DNA from: JANYJJ01 sp038241115
Lineage (GTDB): Bacteria; Pseudomonadota; Gammaproteobacteria; Burkholderiales; Burkholderiaceae_C
NCBI GenBank assembly: GCA_038241115.1
Contig: JBBRGA010000167.1
Coordinates: forward strand, 1-7,119
Length of the DNA: 7,119 nt
Reading direction: 5' to 3'
Of the stretch, positions 1 through 6,213 are shown in pieces. Below the pieces are notes generated by a model. It saw only the letters and a list, made by a program, of their open reading frames with translations. It was not told where the DNA came from and searched no databases. Numbering within the stretch: position 1 is the first letter of the stretch; each line of letters begins with the position of its first letter. A program made the translations under genes and the position numbers.

Positions 1-2
1 GC

Positions 3-1061
3 AAATCCGAGCTCGGCAATTTCTTCGAGGACTTTCGCGTCGGGCAGCACATTGCCCACGCCACGCCGCGCACTGTGACCGAGGGCGAGGTGGCGCTCTA
101 CATCTCGCTGTTCGGCCCGCGCTTCGCGATCAATTCGTCGACGCCGTTCGCCCAACAGGCTTTCGGCCTGCCGCGCGCGCCGGTGGACAGCCTGCTCGCC
201 TTCCACATGGTGTTCGGCAAGACGGTGGCTGACATCTCGCTCAACGCCATCGCCAACTTGGGCTATGCCGGCGGCCGCTTCGGCGTGCCGCTGTACCCGG
301 GCGACACCGTCACCACCGATTCGACCGTGATCGGCCTGCGTCAGAACAAGGATGGCAAGACGGGGGTCGTCTACGTGCACTCGGTGGGCGTCAACCAGCA
401 CAACGCCATGGTGGTGGACTTCTACCGCTGGGTCATGGTGCGCAAGCGCGATGCCGACGTGCCCGCGCCCGAGGTGGTGGTGCCGGAACTGCCCGCCGCG
501 GTCGATGTCAACGAGTTGGTCGTGCCTTACAGCGTCGACCCGGCGCGCTACGACACCGATCGCGCCGGCAGCCCGTACCTGTGGGACGACTACACGGTGG
601 GCGAGCGCATCGACCACATCGACGGCATCACGATCGAGGAGGCCGACCACATGCTCGCGGCGCGCTTGTTCCAGAACAATGCGCGCGTGCATTTCAACCA
701 GCATGTGGAAAAAGTCGGCCGCTTTGGCCGCCGAATCGTCTACGGCGGGCATGTGATCAGCCTGGCGCGGGCGCTGTCGTTCAATGGCCTGGCCAATGCG
801 CAGACCATTGCAGCCATCCACGGCGGCCGCCATGCCAACCCGACCTTTGCCGGCGACACCATCCATGCCTGGACCGAGGTGCTGGAGTGTCAGGCGCTGC
901 CGTCGAACCGCGCCCTCGGCGCACTGCGGCTGCGCACGGTTGCCACCAAGGACCGGCTCTGCGCCGACTTCCCTTATCAAGACGCCAACGCCGCCTACGA
1001 CCCGGCGGTGGTGCTCGACTTCGACTACACGGTGCTAATGCCGCGGCGCAGCCGGGTTTGA
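3..1061 (+). CDS. MaoC-family double hot-dog hydratase, mesaconyl-CoA hydratase-like (5' truncated)
   Basis: The frame is open from position 3 to the TGA at 1059-1061, and the GTG at 75 is internal. The codons before it read K-S-E-L-G-N-F-F-E-D-F-R-V-G-Q, the usual opening of this family, so the true start lies upstream of the window and only a few residues are missing. Family members run about 340-350 residues and about 353 codons are seen. Counting from the GTG at 75, an N-terminal hot-dog half covers roughly residues 1-125 and a C-terminal half roughly 165-325. The second half carries N-A-R-V-H-F-N (202-208), which I take to match the Asn/His active-site segment of MaoC hydratases, followed by F-G-R-R-I-V-Y-G-G-H-V (217-227). 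Mesaconyl-CoA (2-methylfumaryl-CoA) hydratases interconvert mesaconyl-CoA and beta-methylmalyl-CoA in the ethylmalonyl-CoA and related pathways. The exact substrate is inferred. A CitE-like lyase often accompanies such genes, but none is visible here. Confidence 0.85.
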   Translation, partial: KSELGNFFEDFRVGQHIAHATPRTVTEGEVALYISLFGPRFAINSSTPFAQQAFGLPRAPVDSLLAFHMVFGKTVADISLNAIANLGYAGGRFGVPLYPGDTVTTDSTVIGLRQNKDGKTGVVYVHSVGVNQHNAMVVDFYRWVMVRKRDADVPAPEVVVPELPAAVDVNELVVPYSVDPARYDTDRAGSPYLWDDYTVGERIDHIDGITIEEADHMLAARLFQNNARVHFNQHVEKVGRFGRRIVYGGHVISLARALSFNGLANAQTIAAIHGGRHANPTFAGDTIHAWTEVLECQALPSNRALGALRLRTVATKDRLCADFPYQDANAAYDPAVVLDFDYTVLMPRRSRV

Positions 1062-1062
1062 T

Positions 1063-1087
1063 GCGGTTGGGCAAGGCCCCAAACCGC
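1063..1087 (+). terminator. GC-rich hairpin after the hydratase stop, possible terminator
   Basis: GCGGTT-GGG at 1063-1071 pairs with CCC-A-AACCGC at 1078-1087, with one bulged A and a six-base loop. It begins two bases after the hydratase stop codon, as expected for a transcription end. No T-run follows, so an intrinsic terminator is not proven. It may instead protect the 3' end of the mRNA. Confidence 0.35.
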
Positions 1088-1143
1088 CGCGCTGGACGCC
1101 ATGGCGTGAAATGCGCGCCGCTGCCGTACCTGTGCCGTCCGGT

Positions 1144-1245
1144 TCAACCTGGGCCAGCCTCCAGCGCGTGCAGTTCCGCCAGCGTGTTGGCGTTGGCGAA
1201 CGCAGCGGCTTCGTCGAACTCCACTCTCGCGCTCAAACTCTGACG
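1144..1245 (-). pseudogene. mobA: C-terminal remnant resembling MobA (molybdenum cofactor guanylyltransferase)
   Basis: On the - strand, the codons before the TGA at 1144-1146 read R-V-E-F-D-E-A-A-A-F-A-N-A-N-T-L-A-E-L-H-A-L-E. The F-x-N-[AI]-N-T-x-x-[DE]-L-x-x-L pattern is typical of the very end of MobA, which attaches GMP to molybdopterin to make the bis-MGD cofactor. Only about 25-30 codons look protein-like. Further upstream in the same frame (positions above about 1250) the peptide is Arg/Ser-rich and does not resemble MobA, so the body of the gene is missing. It is convergent with the hydratase, ending 82 bases from that gene's stop. That spacing suits an old, normal gene pair whose second member was cut. 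The match rests on one short motif, so chance resemblance remains possible. Confidence 0.42.
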
Positions 1246-1577
1246 GTGCCGAAGCTCTATCGGGTCAACAGAGCCGGAGCGGGATCTCCAGCTGAAAACG
1301 CCCGCCCCTGATCGACGCGACCGCTCCCTGTCACCGGGGCGGTAGGCGACGGTCTGGGTGGACTTGGTACGCGTTAGAGGTGCCGCGGTCGCCTGAAGCC
1401 TTTTGATTCGAGCGCAGCAACATGGGGGAATAGACCGGCCAAGTGGTTCGATACATCGCAAACCGAGTGGGTTACTGACCAGACACGGCGAGTTGAAGTC
1501 CGCCGTCAAATTGGATCGCCGTAGAGAGAAAAGTTATTTGAGCTGGCATTTATTTCTTGATCTCAATTTGGCAACGC

Positions 1578-2081
1578 CTAACCCCGATTGTTGTCTTCGC
1601 TCTTGGCATCGGCCATGGCTTCGGGCTCTAGCGCCTCGGCGTAGCAGTTCAAACGGACAAAAACACCCCACGCGGCCAACAGCCCCGCTGCCGCCAAGAT
1701 GACGCTGGCCGCATACACAAGTTGAATCGGCTCATCGTGCGCAGCCCGAAACGTAGCGACCAGCGCTTCGATGCAAATGGCCACCACCACAACCACCAAA
1801 AAGCGCGACAGGAAACGCCTTATTCGGGTGGGACCGCTGATATGAGCATCTCGCATCACCTCTTCTTCCGTGATTGTTTGGGCAATCTGCAGGGCTACAA
1901 CAGCTGCTGCGAGCAGTCCTAGGGCCTCGATCACTCCTTGGGCAGCCTCACGGTCTAACCGGGTAGCCAGGGCGACCCAGGCAGATTTGCCAGCGATGAA
2001 CATCAAAGCCAATGCTGCGCAAGCAAAAAGTCCCGCCATGCCAGCGTGAATGACAGAAAAAAGGCGGCTGATGATCTTCAT
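1578..2081 (-). CDS. Four-helix integral membrane protein, PsiE-like
   Basis: The gene encodes 167 residues. Four hydrophobic segments are visible at roughly 12-32, 50-70, 91-112 and 120-142, with a short cytoplasmic-type tail rich in Glu, Asp and Lys (150-167). The loop between helices 2 and 3 is distinctive: T-E-E-E-V-M-R-D-A-H-I-S-G-P-T-R-I-R-R-F-L-S-R-F (71-94), an acidic patch followed by a basic patch. The size, helix layout and this loop recall small PsiE-like (phosphate-starvation-inducible E) proteins common in beta-proteobacteria, whose function is unknown. The ATG at 2081 is supported by a GGAAAG sequence about nine bases upstream on the - strand. It is the last of the four co-oriented genes, 213 bases after the SDR stop; I see nothing definite in that gap. 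Membrane location is well supported. The family name is tentative. Confidence 0.72.
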   Translation of the reverse strand: MKIISRLFSVIHAGMAGLFACAALALMFIAGKSAWVALATRLDREAAQGVIEALGLLAAAVVALQIAQTITEEEVMRDAHISGPTRIRRFLSRFLVVVVVAICIEALVATFRAAHDEPIQLVYAASVILAAAGLLAAWGVFVRLNCYAEALEPEAMADAKSEDNNRG

Positions 2082-2294
2082 GATGTGCGCTTTCCAAAGG
2101 ATTTGGCAAGACCGCCGAACAGGCGTCGTCAGACTTCAATTTTCTAAACAACTGCGTATCCAAAAGCCACCCCTGCCCGTGCATACCGCTGCGCGATTTT
2201 TTACCTGTAGGGGGCAATCAAACCCGGTTGGAAGCTCACCAAGACCCACGCTGTACTGTGGCCGGCGCGTCCATCCATTGGCGCCAACAACGCC

Positions 2295-3320
2295 CTATGT
2301 CCCGACACTCCCGGTGATTGGTAACACCACGCCGGTGATGTAGCTGGCACAGGCCGGTGACGCCAAAAACACATAGGCAGGCGACAGTTCCTCTGGCTGT
2401 GCTGCGCGGCCCATATCGCTGTTCTTGCCAAAACCGGAGATGCGGTCGGGCGGCGTGTCGGCTGGGTTCAACGGCGTCCACACCGGGCCGGGAGCGACCG
2501 CATTGACCCTCACGCCTTTCTGAATCAAGTTGCTGGCCAGCGCCTTGGTGAACGCGTGGATGGCGCCCTTGGTCGCTGAATAATCCAGCAGCCGCGAACT
2601 GCCTTCCAGGCCCGTCACCGAGCCGGTATTGATGATGCAAGAACCATTTTTCAAGTGCGGCACCGCGGCTCGCGCCATGAACAGGTAAGCCCGAATGTTG
2701 GTGTGCAGCGTCTCGTTGATGCGCTCGTCAGTCAGGTCTTCGATAGAGTCGGCGTGGGCCTGGAAGGCGGCGTTGTTGACCAAAATATCGAGCTTGCCGA
2801 AAGCCTTGACGGTTTTTTCGACCGCCTGGTTACAGAACTTCGAGCGCTTCACGTCACCGGCCAAAAGGATGCAGCGCGTGCCTTCAGCTTCGACGCAATG
2901 CCGGGTTTTTTCGGCGTCTTGATGTTCGTTGAGATAGGCAACAGCGACGTCCGCACCCTCTCGAGCAAACAGCACCGCCACCGCGCGGCCGATGCCCGAA
3001 TCTGCCCCCGTGATCAGGGCGCTCATTCCTTTGAGCTTGCCGCTGCCCACATAGCCGGGCGCCATGAATTGCGGCTGGAGTTCCATGTCGGCTTCACGCC
3101 CCGGTTTCTGCAAATGCTGCACAGGAAAAGGAAGCTCTGGTTGTTTCCGCGAACCTGCCTGCATGGCTTTCTTGTGCAGCGGAGCTGCAACGGGTTTCTT
3201 GGGCCGTTTGTTGTCGATTGCATCCTGCGAGCGCTGGATCTTTTGCTGCTTGGCCACTACCGCTTGCAATGCGGCCTTATCTGGTCTCGCTGGCGAAGTG
3301 GCAGTTTCTTTTTTGGTCAT
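2295..3320 (-). CDS. SDR family oxidoreductase, YhdF/YdaD general-stress type, with basic N-terminal tail
   Basis: This is a 341-residue NAD(P)-dependent short-chain dehydrogenase. In this numbering the cofactor-binding T-G-A-D-S-G-I-G is at 104-111, N-N-A-A at 182-185, the catalytic Asn at 208, Ser at 234, and Y-S-A-T-K at 247-251 (Tyr247, Lys251), with P-G-P at 277-279. The lead-in A-P-G-Y-x-G-S-G-K-L-K-G (87-98) marks the YhdF/YdaD group, stress-induced oxidoreductases whose physiological substrates are mostly unknown. The ATG at 3320 is chosen over the in-frame upstream one at 3359 because AAGGA lies seven bases before it. Residues 1-75 are rich in Lys, Ala, Gln and Pro, probably disordered, and longer than the roughly 40-residue lead I expect in this group. 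The C-terminus reads T-G-V-V-L-P-I-T-G-S-V-G-T, where these proteins usually have a second Gly (V-T-G-G). The substrate cannot be told from sequence. Confidence 0.9.
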   Translation of the reverse strand: MTKKETATSPARPDKAALQAVVAKQQKIQRSQDAIDNKRPKKPVAAPLHKKAMQAGSRKQPELPFPVQHLQKPGREADMELQPQFMAPGYVGSGKLKGMSALITGADSGIGRAVAVLFAREGADVAVAYLNEHQDAEKTRHCVEAEGTRCILLAGDVKRSKFCNQAVEKTVKAFGKLDILVNNAAFQAHADSIEDLTDERINETLHTNIRAYLFMARAAVPHLKNGSCIINTGSVTGLEGSSRLLDYSATKGAIHAFTKALASNLIQKGVRVNAVAPGPVWTPLNPADTPPDRISGFGKNSDMGRAAQPEELSPAYVFLASPACASYITGVVLPITGSVGT

Positions 3321-3327
3321 AGACGGG

Positions 3328-3332
3328 TCCTT
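3328..3332 (-). promoter_or_regulatory. Ribosome binding site that fixes the SDR start
   Basis: AAGGA on the - strand lies seven bases before the ATG at 3320. No comparable Shine-Dalgarno precedes the in-frame ATG at 3359, so the shorter protein is preferred. Confidence 0.7.
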
Positions 3333-3413
3333 GACTTGATGAAAAATCTCGACACACATCGTCGTGCGCGGTCGTCGGCAGACGGCTCGCCGCGTACCGG
3401 CTCAGTACCGATG

Positions 3414-3444
3414 GACGCCGTTCATGCCACTCCAAAACGGCGTC
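3414..3444 (-). terminator. Perfect 9-bp inverted repeat between the DUF2721 gene and the SDR gene
   Basis: GACGCCGTT (3414-3422) and AACGGCGTC (3436-3444) are exact reverse complements around a 13-base loop, and two flanking G-T wobbles could extend the stem. It begins about 30 bases after the DUF2721 stop in the direction of transcription and about 95 bases before the SDR start. No T-run follows on the - strand. It could be a terminator or attenuator stem, or a dimeric repressor site for the SDR gene. The sequence does not decide. Confidence 0.4.
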
Positions 3445-3474
3445 TGGCTGTGCCAACAACGCGGCAGTCTCGCC

Positions 3475-3972
3475 TCAAGATTTCAAGGGTGAAGCGCTGT
3501 GCTGTTCGCTTACCGGATGTTGTTCGACGAATCTTTCGACATCGATGCGCGAGACGCGCGCCGCTACATAAACCTCGACCAAAAAGCAAGAAAGGCCGGC
3601 GATCACCGAGAGCATGGCGGCTATGAACTGAGCGCCAGCCAGCCACTTCAAATCAGCCCTGGAGAACTCCTCGACGAACAGCGTCACGATCACGGTGCAG
3701 ACGAGCAACGCAGCTCCCGTGCAACAGTTGATTGACCAACTGGCAAGATGTCGGCGGCGTTCGAGATCGGTCAATTCAGCGCGTGCCGCCGCCATGGCGG
3801 TTCGGTCCAACGAATTCCATCCGCTGGCAACGACGCGCGCGCGGTCGATGATGCGGGCCAGCCGGTTGGCCATGACGCCGAGCAGGCCGGCAATGCCAGT
3901 CAACAGGAACACGGGCGCTACAGACAGCTGGATTGCTTGCTGGATAAGCAGTTCAGTTTGCTGTGGTTGCAT
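3475..3972 (-). CDS. DUF2721 family membrane protein
   Basis: From the ATG at 3972 the gene encodes 165 residues. Three hydrophobic helices are visible at about 16-35, 81-100 and 111-135. Just after the first comes N-R-L-A-R-I-I-D-R-A-R (36-46), which with the preceding Q-L-S-V-A-P-V-F-L-L-T-G-I is the hallmark of the DUF2721 family. A charged segment with E-L-T-D-L-E-R-R-R-H (66-75) follows, and the tail after 140 is hydrophilic. Members are inner-membrane proteins of unknown function. Another ATG lies two codons upstream at 3978, but AAAGAG on the - strand (3981-3986) is only two bases from it and eight from the ATG at 3972, so the downstream start is preferred. The gene lies 154 bases before the SDR gene on the same strand. 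Confidence 0.85.
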   Translation of the reverse strand: MQPQQTELLIQQAIQLSVAPVFLLTGIAGLLGVMANRLARIIDRARVVASGWNSLDRTAMAAARAELTDLERRRHLASWSINCCTGAALLVCTVIVTLFVEEFSRADLKWLAGAQFIAAMLSVIAGLSCFLVEVYVAARVSRIDVERFVEQHPVSEQHSASPLKS

Positions 3973-4081
3973 GGGCATTTCTCTTTGTTGCAGTTAGTGT
4001 TGTGCCTTTCCTCATCAAGGCCATGGCCGTTGTGCCAATGCGGGCCTTGCTGATCGTGAAACCGACCTTCAACTTCATCAT
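3953..4081 (-). CDS. Possible 42-residue upstream ORF overlapping the start of the DUF2721 gene
   Basis: Two adjacent ATGs (4081 and 4078) open a frame that begins M-M-K-L-K-V-G-F-T-I-S-K-A-R-I-G-T-T and ends at the TGA 3953-3955, overlapping the first codons of the DUF2721 gene in another frame. An AAGGGA-like sequence lies about ten bases before the first ATG. The peptide is basic, Thr-rich and unlike any family I know. If translated it could couple to the DUF2721 gene, but an ORF of this size can arise by chance. Confidence 0.2.
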   Translation of the reverse strand: MMKLKVGFTISKARIGTTAMALMRKGTTLTATKRNAHATTAN

Positions 4082-4358
4082 GTCTTGCACGTCCCTTGCT
4101 TGTTTGCCGCCGCCTGCCCGAAAAAAATGCTTTCGTTAGGGCGATGTATTTGCGGTAACCCGGCCGCCGCTCGAGGATGTTTTTTTCCAGCAACTCCGTG
4201 CAAGCCGAAACCACCGTACGAAGGCCAATTTGTTGAGCAGTCAAGACGAACACCACTGATGCTGTGCAGCTATAAAGGAGCCGCAGACTGTCGGAGATGC
4301 TGACGTTGTTTTTTACAACGTTGAACACGCAAAAGCTGTCTTCGGGTATCCCGCAATT
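3979..4358. other. Gene-poor stretch between the DUF2721 and aldehyde dehydrogenase genes
   Basis: Besides the possible 42-residue ORF, this stretch holds a 7-bp inverted repeat at 4303-4321 and short A/T runs near 4130 and 4185. No recognisable gene is present. It should contain the DUF2721 promoter on the - strand, but I could not pick a convincing -35/-10 pair. Confidence 0.45.
4303..4321. repeat. 7-bp inverted repeat with a T5 loop downstream of the aldehyde dehydrogenase gene
   Basis: ACGTTGT (4303-4309) and ACAACGT (4315-4321) flank five T residues. It lies about 40 bases beyond the aldehyde dehydrogenase stop in the direction of transcription. The stem is fairly AT-rich and no T-run follows on the - strand, so it is a weak terminator candidate. 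An operator half-site pair is the alternative. Confidence 0.35.
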
Positions 4359-5741
4359 TCAGGTTGGGGCCGCGAAGTGCCCCGTGCGCACCAGCTTTTT
4401 ATTGACAAATTCCTGGATGCCCATGGCGCCCAGTTCGCGTCCGTAACCGGAGCCTTTGATGCCGCCGAACGGCAGGTCGGCGTCGGACCAATCAATGTTG
4501 TTGACGAACATCATCCCGGTGTCAACCTGACTCGCCACGCGACTGCCCCGGGCCTCGTCCTTCGTCCACACCGAGCCGGCCAGGCCGAAATCAGAATCGT
4601 TGGCCAGGGCGATGGCGGCCGCTTCGTCCTTGACGCGGAAGAACGAGACCACCGGGCCGAAGAACTCGTCGCGGAATGCGGGGTTGCCGGGCTTGATGTC
4701 AGTGAGGATGGTTGTCTGCATGAACCAGCCCGGCCGGTCGATGCGCTTGCCACCCATCAGCAGCTTGGCGCCGCCCTTTACGGCGGCATCCACCTGCGCC
4801 AGCAGTTGCTTCAGTGCGGCTTCGGTGGACAACGGGCCTTGGGTGGTGGCTTCAAGCATCGGGTCACCCGGCTTCAAGGCTTCCAGCGCGGACCTGAACT
4901 TGGCGAGGAATTGGTCGGCTACGGCCTCCAAAACGATAAACCGCTTGGCTGCGCAGCAGGTCTGGCCTGCGTTGTACATGCGGCCCCAGACCGCCCACGG
5001 AATCGTCCTGTCCACGTCGGCATCGTCCAGCACGATGAAGGCGTCTGTGCCGCCGAGTTCCATGGTGGACTTCTTCAGGTTCTGGCCGGCGCGGGCTGCG
5101 ACCTTGCGCCCGGCGGCCAGGCTCCCGGTCAGGGCCACGCCCTTGATGCGCGCATCGTCAATCACTCGGTCAGACTGCTCATAGGACACGAACAAGTTGG
5201 TGTAGGCACCAGCGGGTGCACCGGCATCGAGCAGTAATTTTTCGAAGGCGATGGCGCATTGCGGCACGCAAGCCGCGTGCTTGACCACGAGCACGTTGCC
5301 GGCCATCAGCTGCGGCCCTGCCACGCGGGCCAGCTGGTAATACGGGAAGTTCCATGGCTCGACGCAGAACAGCACGCCCAGCGGTGAACTTTCCATGTGC
5401 GCTTTGCCAGCCTTGGGGTGGAGCTTTGTCGGCCCCAGATAAGACTCGGCGTGCTCGGCGTAATAGGCCAGGATGTCGGCGCTGAACTTCACCTCTCCGC
5501 GCGCTTCGTCGATTCGCTTGCCCATGTCCAGTGTGGCGAGCTTGGCGAAGGCATCGACGTGGGCATGCATCAGCGAGGCCGCTTTGTTGACGATGACAGC
5601 GCGGTCGGCGTAAGTCTTGTGCTTCCAGGTCTGAAAGCACGCCTCGGCAGCGGCAAGCTTGGTTTCCAGTTGAGCCTCGCTCAGGTGCTCGAAGCTTTTG
5701 AGTAGCTTGCCGGAGTTGGGGTTGATGCTTTGGTAGGTCAT
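4359..5741 (-). CDS. NAD(P)-dependent aldehyde dehydrogenase, succinate-semialdehyde type (Sad/YneI-GabD-like)
   Basis: This 460-residue cytoplasmic enzyme oxidises an aldehyde to a carboxylic acid, most likely succinate semialdehyde to succinate at the end of 4-aminobutyrate or related catabolism. Visible landmarks are E-P-W-N-F-P (128-133, Asn131), the cofactor-contacting Lys154 in V-V-K-H-A, the general base Glu228 in M-E-L-G-G, the nucleophile Cys262 in N-A-G-Q-T-C-C, E-F-F-G-P-V (359-364), and L-P-F-G-G-I-K-G-S-G-Y-G-R-E (423-436). The length matches the Sad/YneI branch (about 455-462) better than GabD (about 480). The ATG at 5741 opens M-T-Y-Q-S-I-N-P, the usual beginning. The frame continues upstream to 5912, but that extension is Arg/Thr-rich and unlike the family. 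A weak GGGA precedes this start by six bases. A second Cys (263) directly follows the nucleophile. The gene is divergent from the FMN reductase. Substrate choice is inferred. Confidence 0.93.
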   Translation of the reverse strand: MTYQSINPNSGKLLKSFEHLSEAQLETKLAAAEACFQTWKHKTYADRAVIVNKAASLMHAHVDAFAKLATLDMGKRIDEARGEVKFSADILAYYAEHAESYLGPTKLHPKAGKAHMESSPLGVLFCVEPWNFPYYQLARVAGPQLMAGNVLVVKHAACVPQCAIAFEKLLLDAGAPAGAYTNLFVSYEQSDRVIDDARIKGVALTGSLAAGRKVAARAGQNLKKSTMELGGTDAFIVLDDADVDRTIPWAVWGRMYNAGQTCCAAKRFIVLEAVADQFLAKFRSALEALKPGDPMLEATTQGPLSTEAALKQLLAQVDAAVKGGAKLLMGGKRIDRPGWFMQTTILTDIKPGNPAFRDEFFGPVVSFFRVKDEAAAIALANDSDFGLAGSVWTKDEARGSRVASQVDTGMMFVNNIDWSDADLPFGGIKGSGYGRELGAMGIQEFVNKKLVRTGHFAAPT

Positions 5742-6213
5742 GGGGTGTCCCGGGTGAGTGGTGAGCGGCTGCGTGTGCAACGCAATCGTGATGCGCAAGA
5801 CGAAAGAGATAAGACGATGCGCGCGCCGAGTGCTCACGTCTGTGCGTTGGCGCACACCGTCGACCGTCGACCGTCGAGTCGGCCGAGTTGTCTTCGCCTG
5901 TGTCGTTAACACTCACTCGATTGGGGTAACGGGCAAGCGGCGCGCTCTGCCGCGCCATCACTATGCTGGCCAGCGTACAGACGCGGCCCCAGCCTGCACT
6001 CGATCATGGGTTCCGTCGGTTTTTTCGCCTCACCGTTTTCAGGAACCTACCCGCCGCGCAGGAGCTGCCAGCAGACGTTTTCAAGTACGGGCACTCGGCG
6101 CAAACACGGGCACATGTCACCTCTGTCTCGTTGAAAAAGGTCGACAACGCAATCACTGTCGCGTTACGCGATCTTTCACCGGACGCCGACCCACCGCAAA
6201 GCAACACATCGCC
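5742..6213. other. Divergent intergenic region between aldehyde dehydrogenase and FMN reductase
   Basis: The two genes point away from each other, so both promoters should lie here, but no convincing -35/-10 pair could be picked. The stretch holds a 7-bp tandem repeat (5857-5877) in its half nearer the aldehyde dehydrogenase. The sequence is open in the FMN reductase frame back to 5758, yet that peptide is Arg-rich and unlike the family until about 6190. No other gene is recognisable. Confidence 0.5.
5857..5877. repeat. Three perfect tandem copies of a 7-bp unit (CCGTCGA)
   Basis: CCGTCGA occurs at 5857-5863, 5864-5870 and 5871-5877 with no mismatch. It lies 116 bases upstream of the aldehyde dehydrogenase start in the divergent promoter region. 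It creates two overlapping-phase GTCGAC palindromes spaced seven bases apart. It may be a slippage repeat or iterated protein-binding sites. Confidence 0.75.

Larger units (their letters stand above)
1062..1577. other. Gene-poor stretch between the hydratase and the PsiE-like gene
   Basis: Apart from the hairpin at 1063-1087 and the MobA-like remnant at 1144-1245, I see no credible gene. Open frames here give Arg-, Ser- and Pro-rich peptides typical of GC-rich noncoding frames. A 7-bp inverted repeat, AGGCGAC (1344-1350) and GTCGCCT (1388-1394), encloses a 37-base spacer and may be chance. About 1525-1575 is visibly more AT-rich, as is common near the 3' end of a gene such as the PsiE-like gene ending at 1578. 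No clear terminator stem was found there. Confidence 0.5.

Noticed and set aside
581..1243. Long + strand frames overlapping the hydratase (352-756, 581-1243, 784-1038)
   Set aside because: They are alternate frames of a clear hydratase gene and give Arg-, Pro- or His-rich peptides with no family resemblance.
1344..1394. 7-bp inverted repeat AGGCGAC / GTCGCCT with a 37-base spacer
   Set aside because: Arms this short and far apart are expected by chance in GC-rich sequence; no adjacent feature supports a role.
1248..1509. Upstream part of the - strand frame that contains the MobA-like tail
   Set aside because: It is Arg/Ser-rich with no resemblance to the MobA nucleotidyltransferase fold, so it was not counted as part of the gene.
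2655..3626. A 323-codon + strand frame antisense to the SDR gene
   Set aside because: It is the complement of a well-supported SDR with complete catalytic motifs; its peptide shows no recognisable domain.
3918..4328. A 136-codon - strand frame between the aldehyde dehydrogenase and DUF2721 genes
   Set aside because: It overlaps the DUF2721 start, its composition is irregular (His-, Lys- and Cys-rich at the end) and no domain is visible.
4377..5237. A 286-codon + strand frame antisense to the aldehyde dehydrogenase
   Set aside because: It lies entirely opposite a gene with all ALDH catalytic residues and resembles the usual antisense open frame of GC-rich DNA.
5742..5912. N-terminal extension of the aldehyde dehydrogenase to 5912
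   Set aside because: The extra 57 residues are Arg/Thr-rich and unlike the family, whereas M-T-Y-Q-S-I-N-P at 5741 is the usual start.
5758..6213. Upstream extension of the FMN reductase frame to a GTG at 5758
   Set aside because: The extra 152 residues are Arg-rich, match no family and would give a 323-residue protein where relatives have about 180-185.
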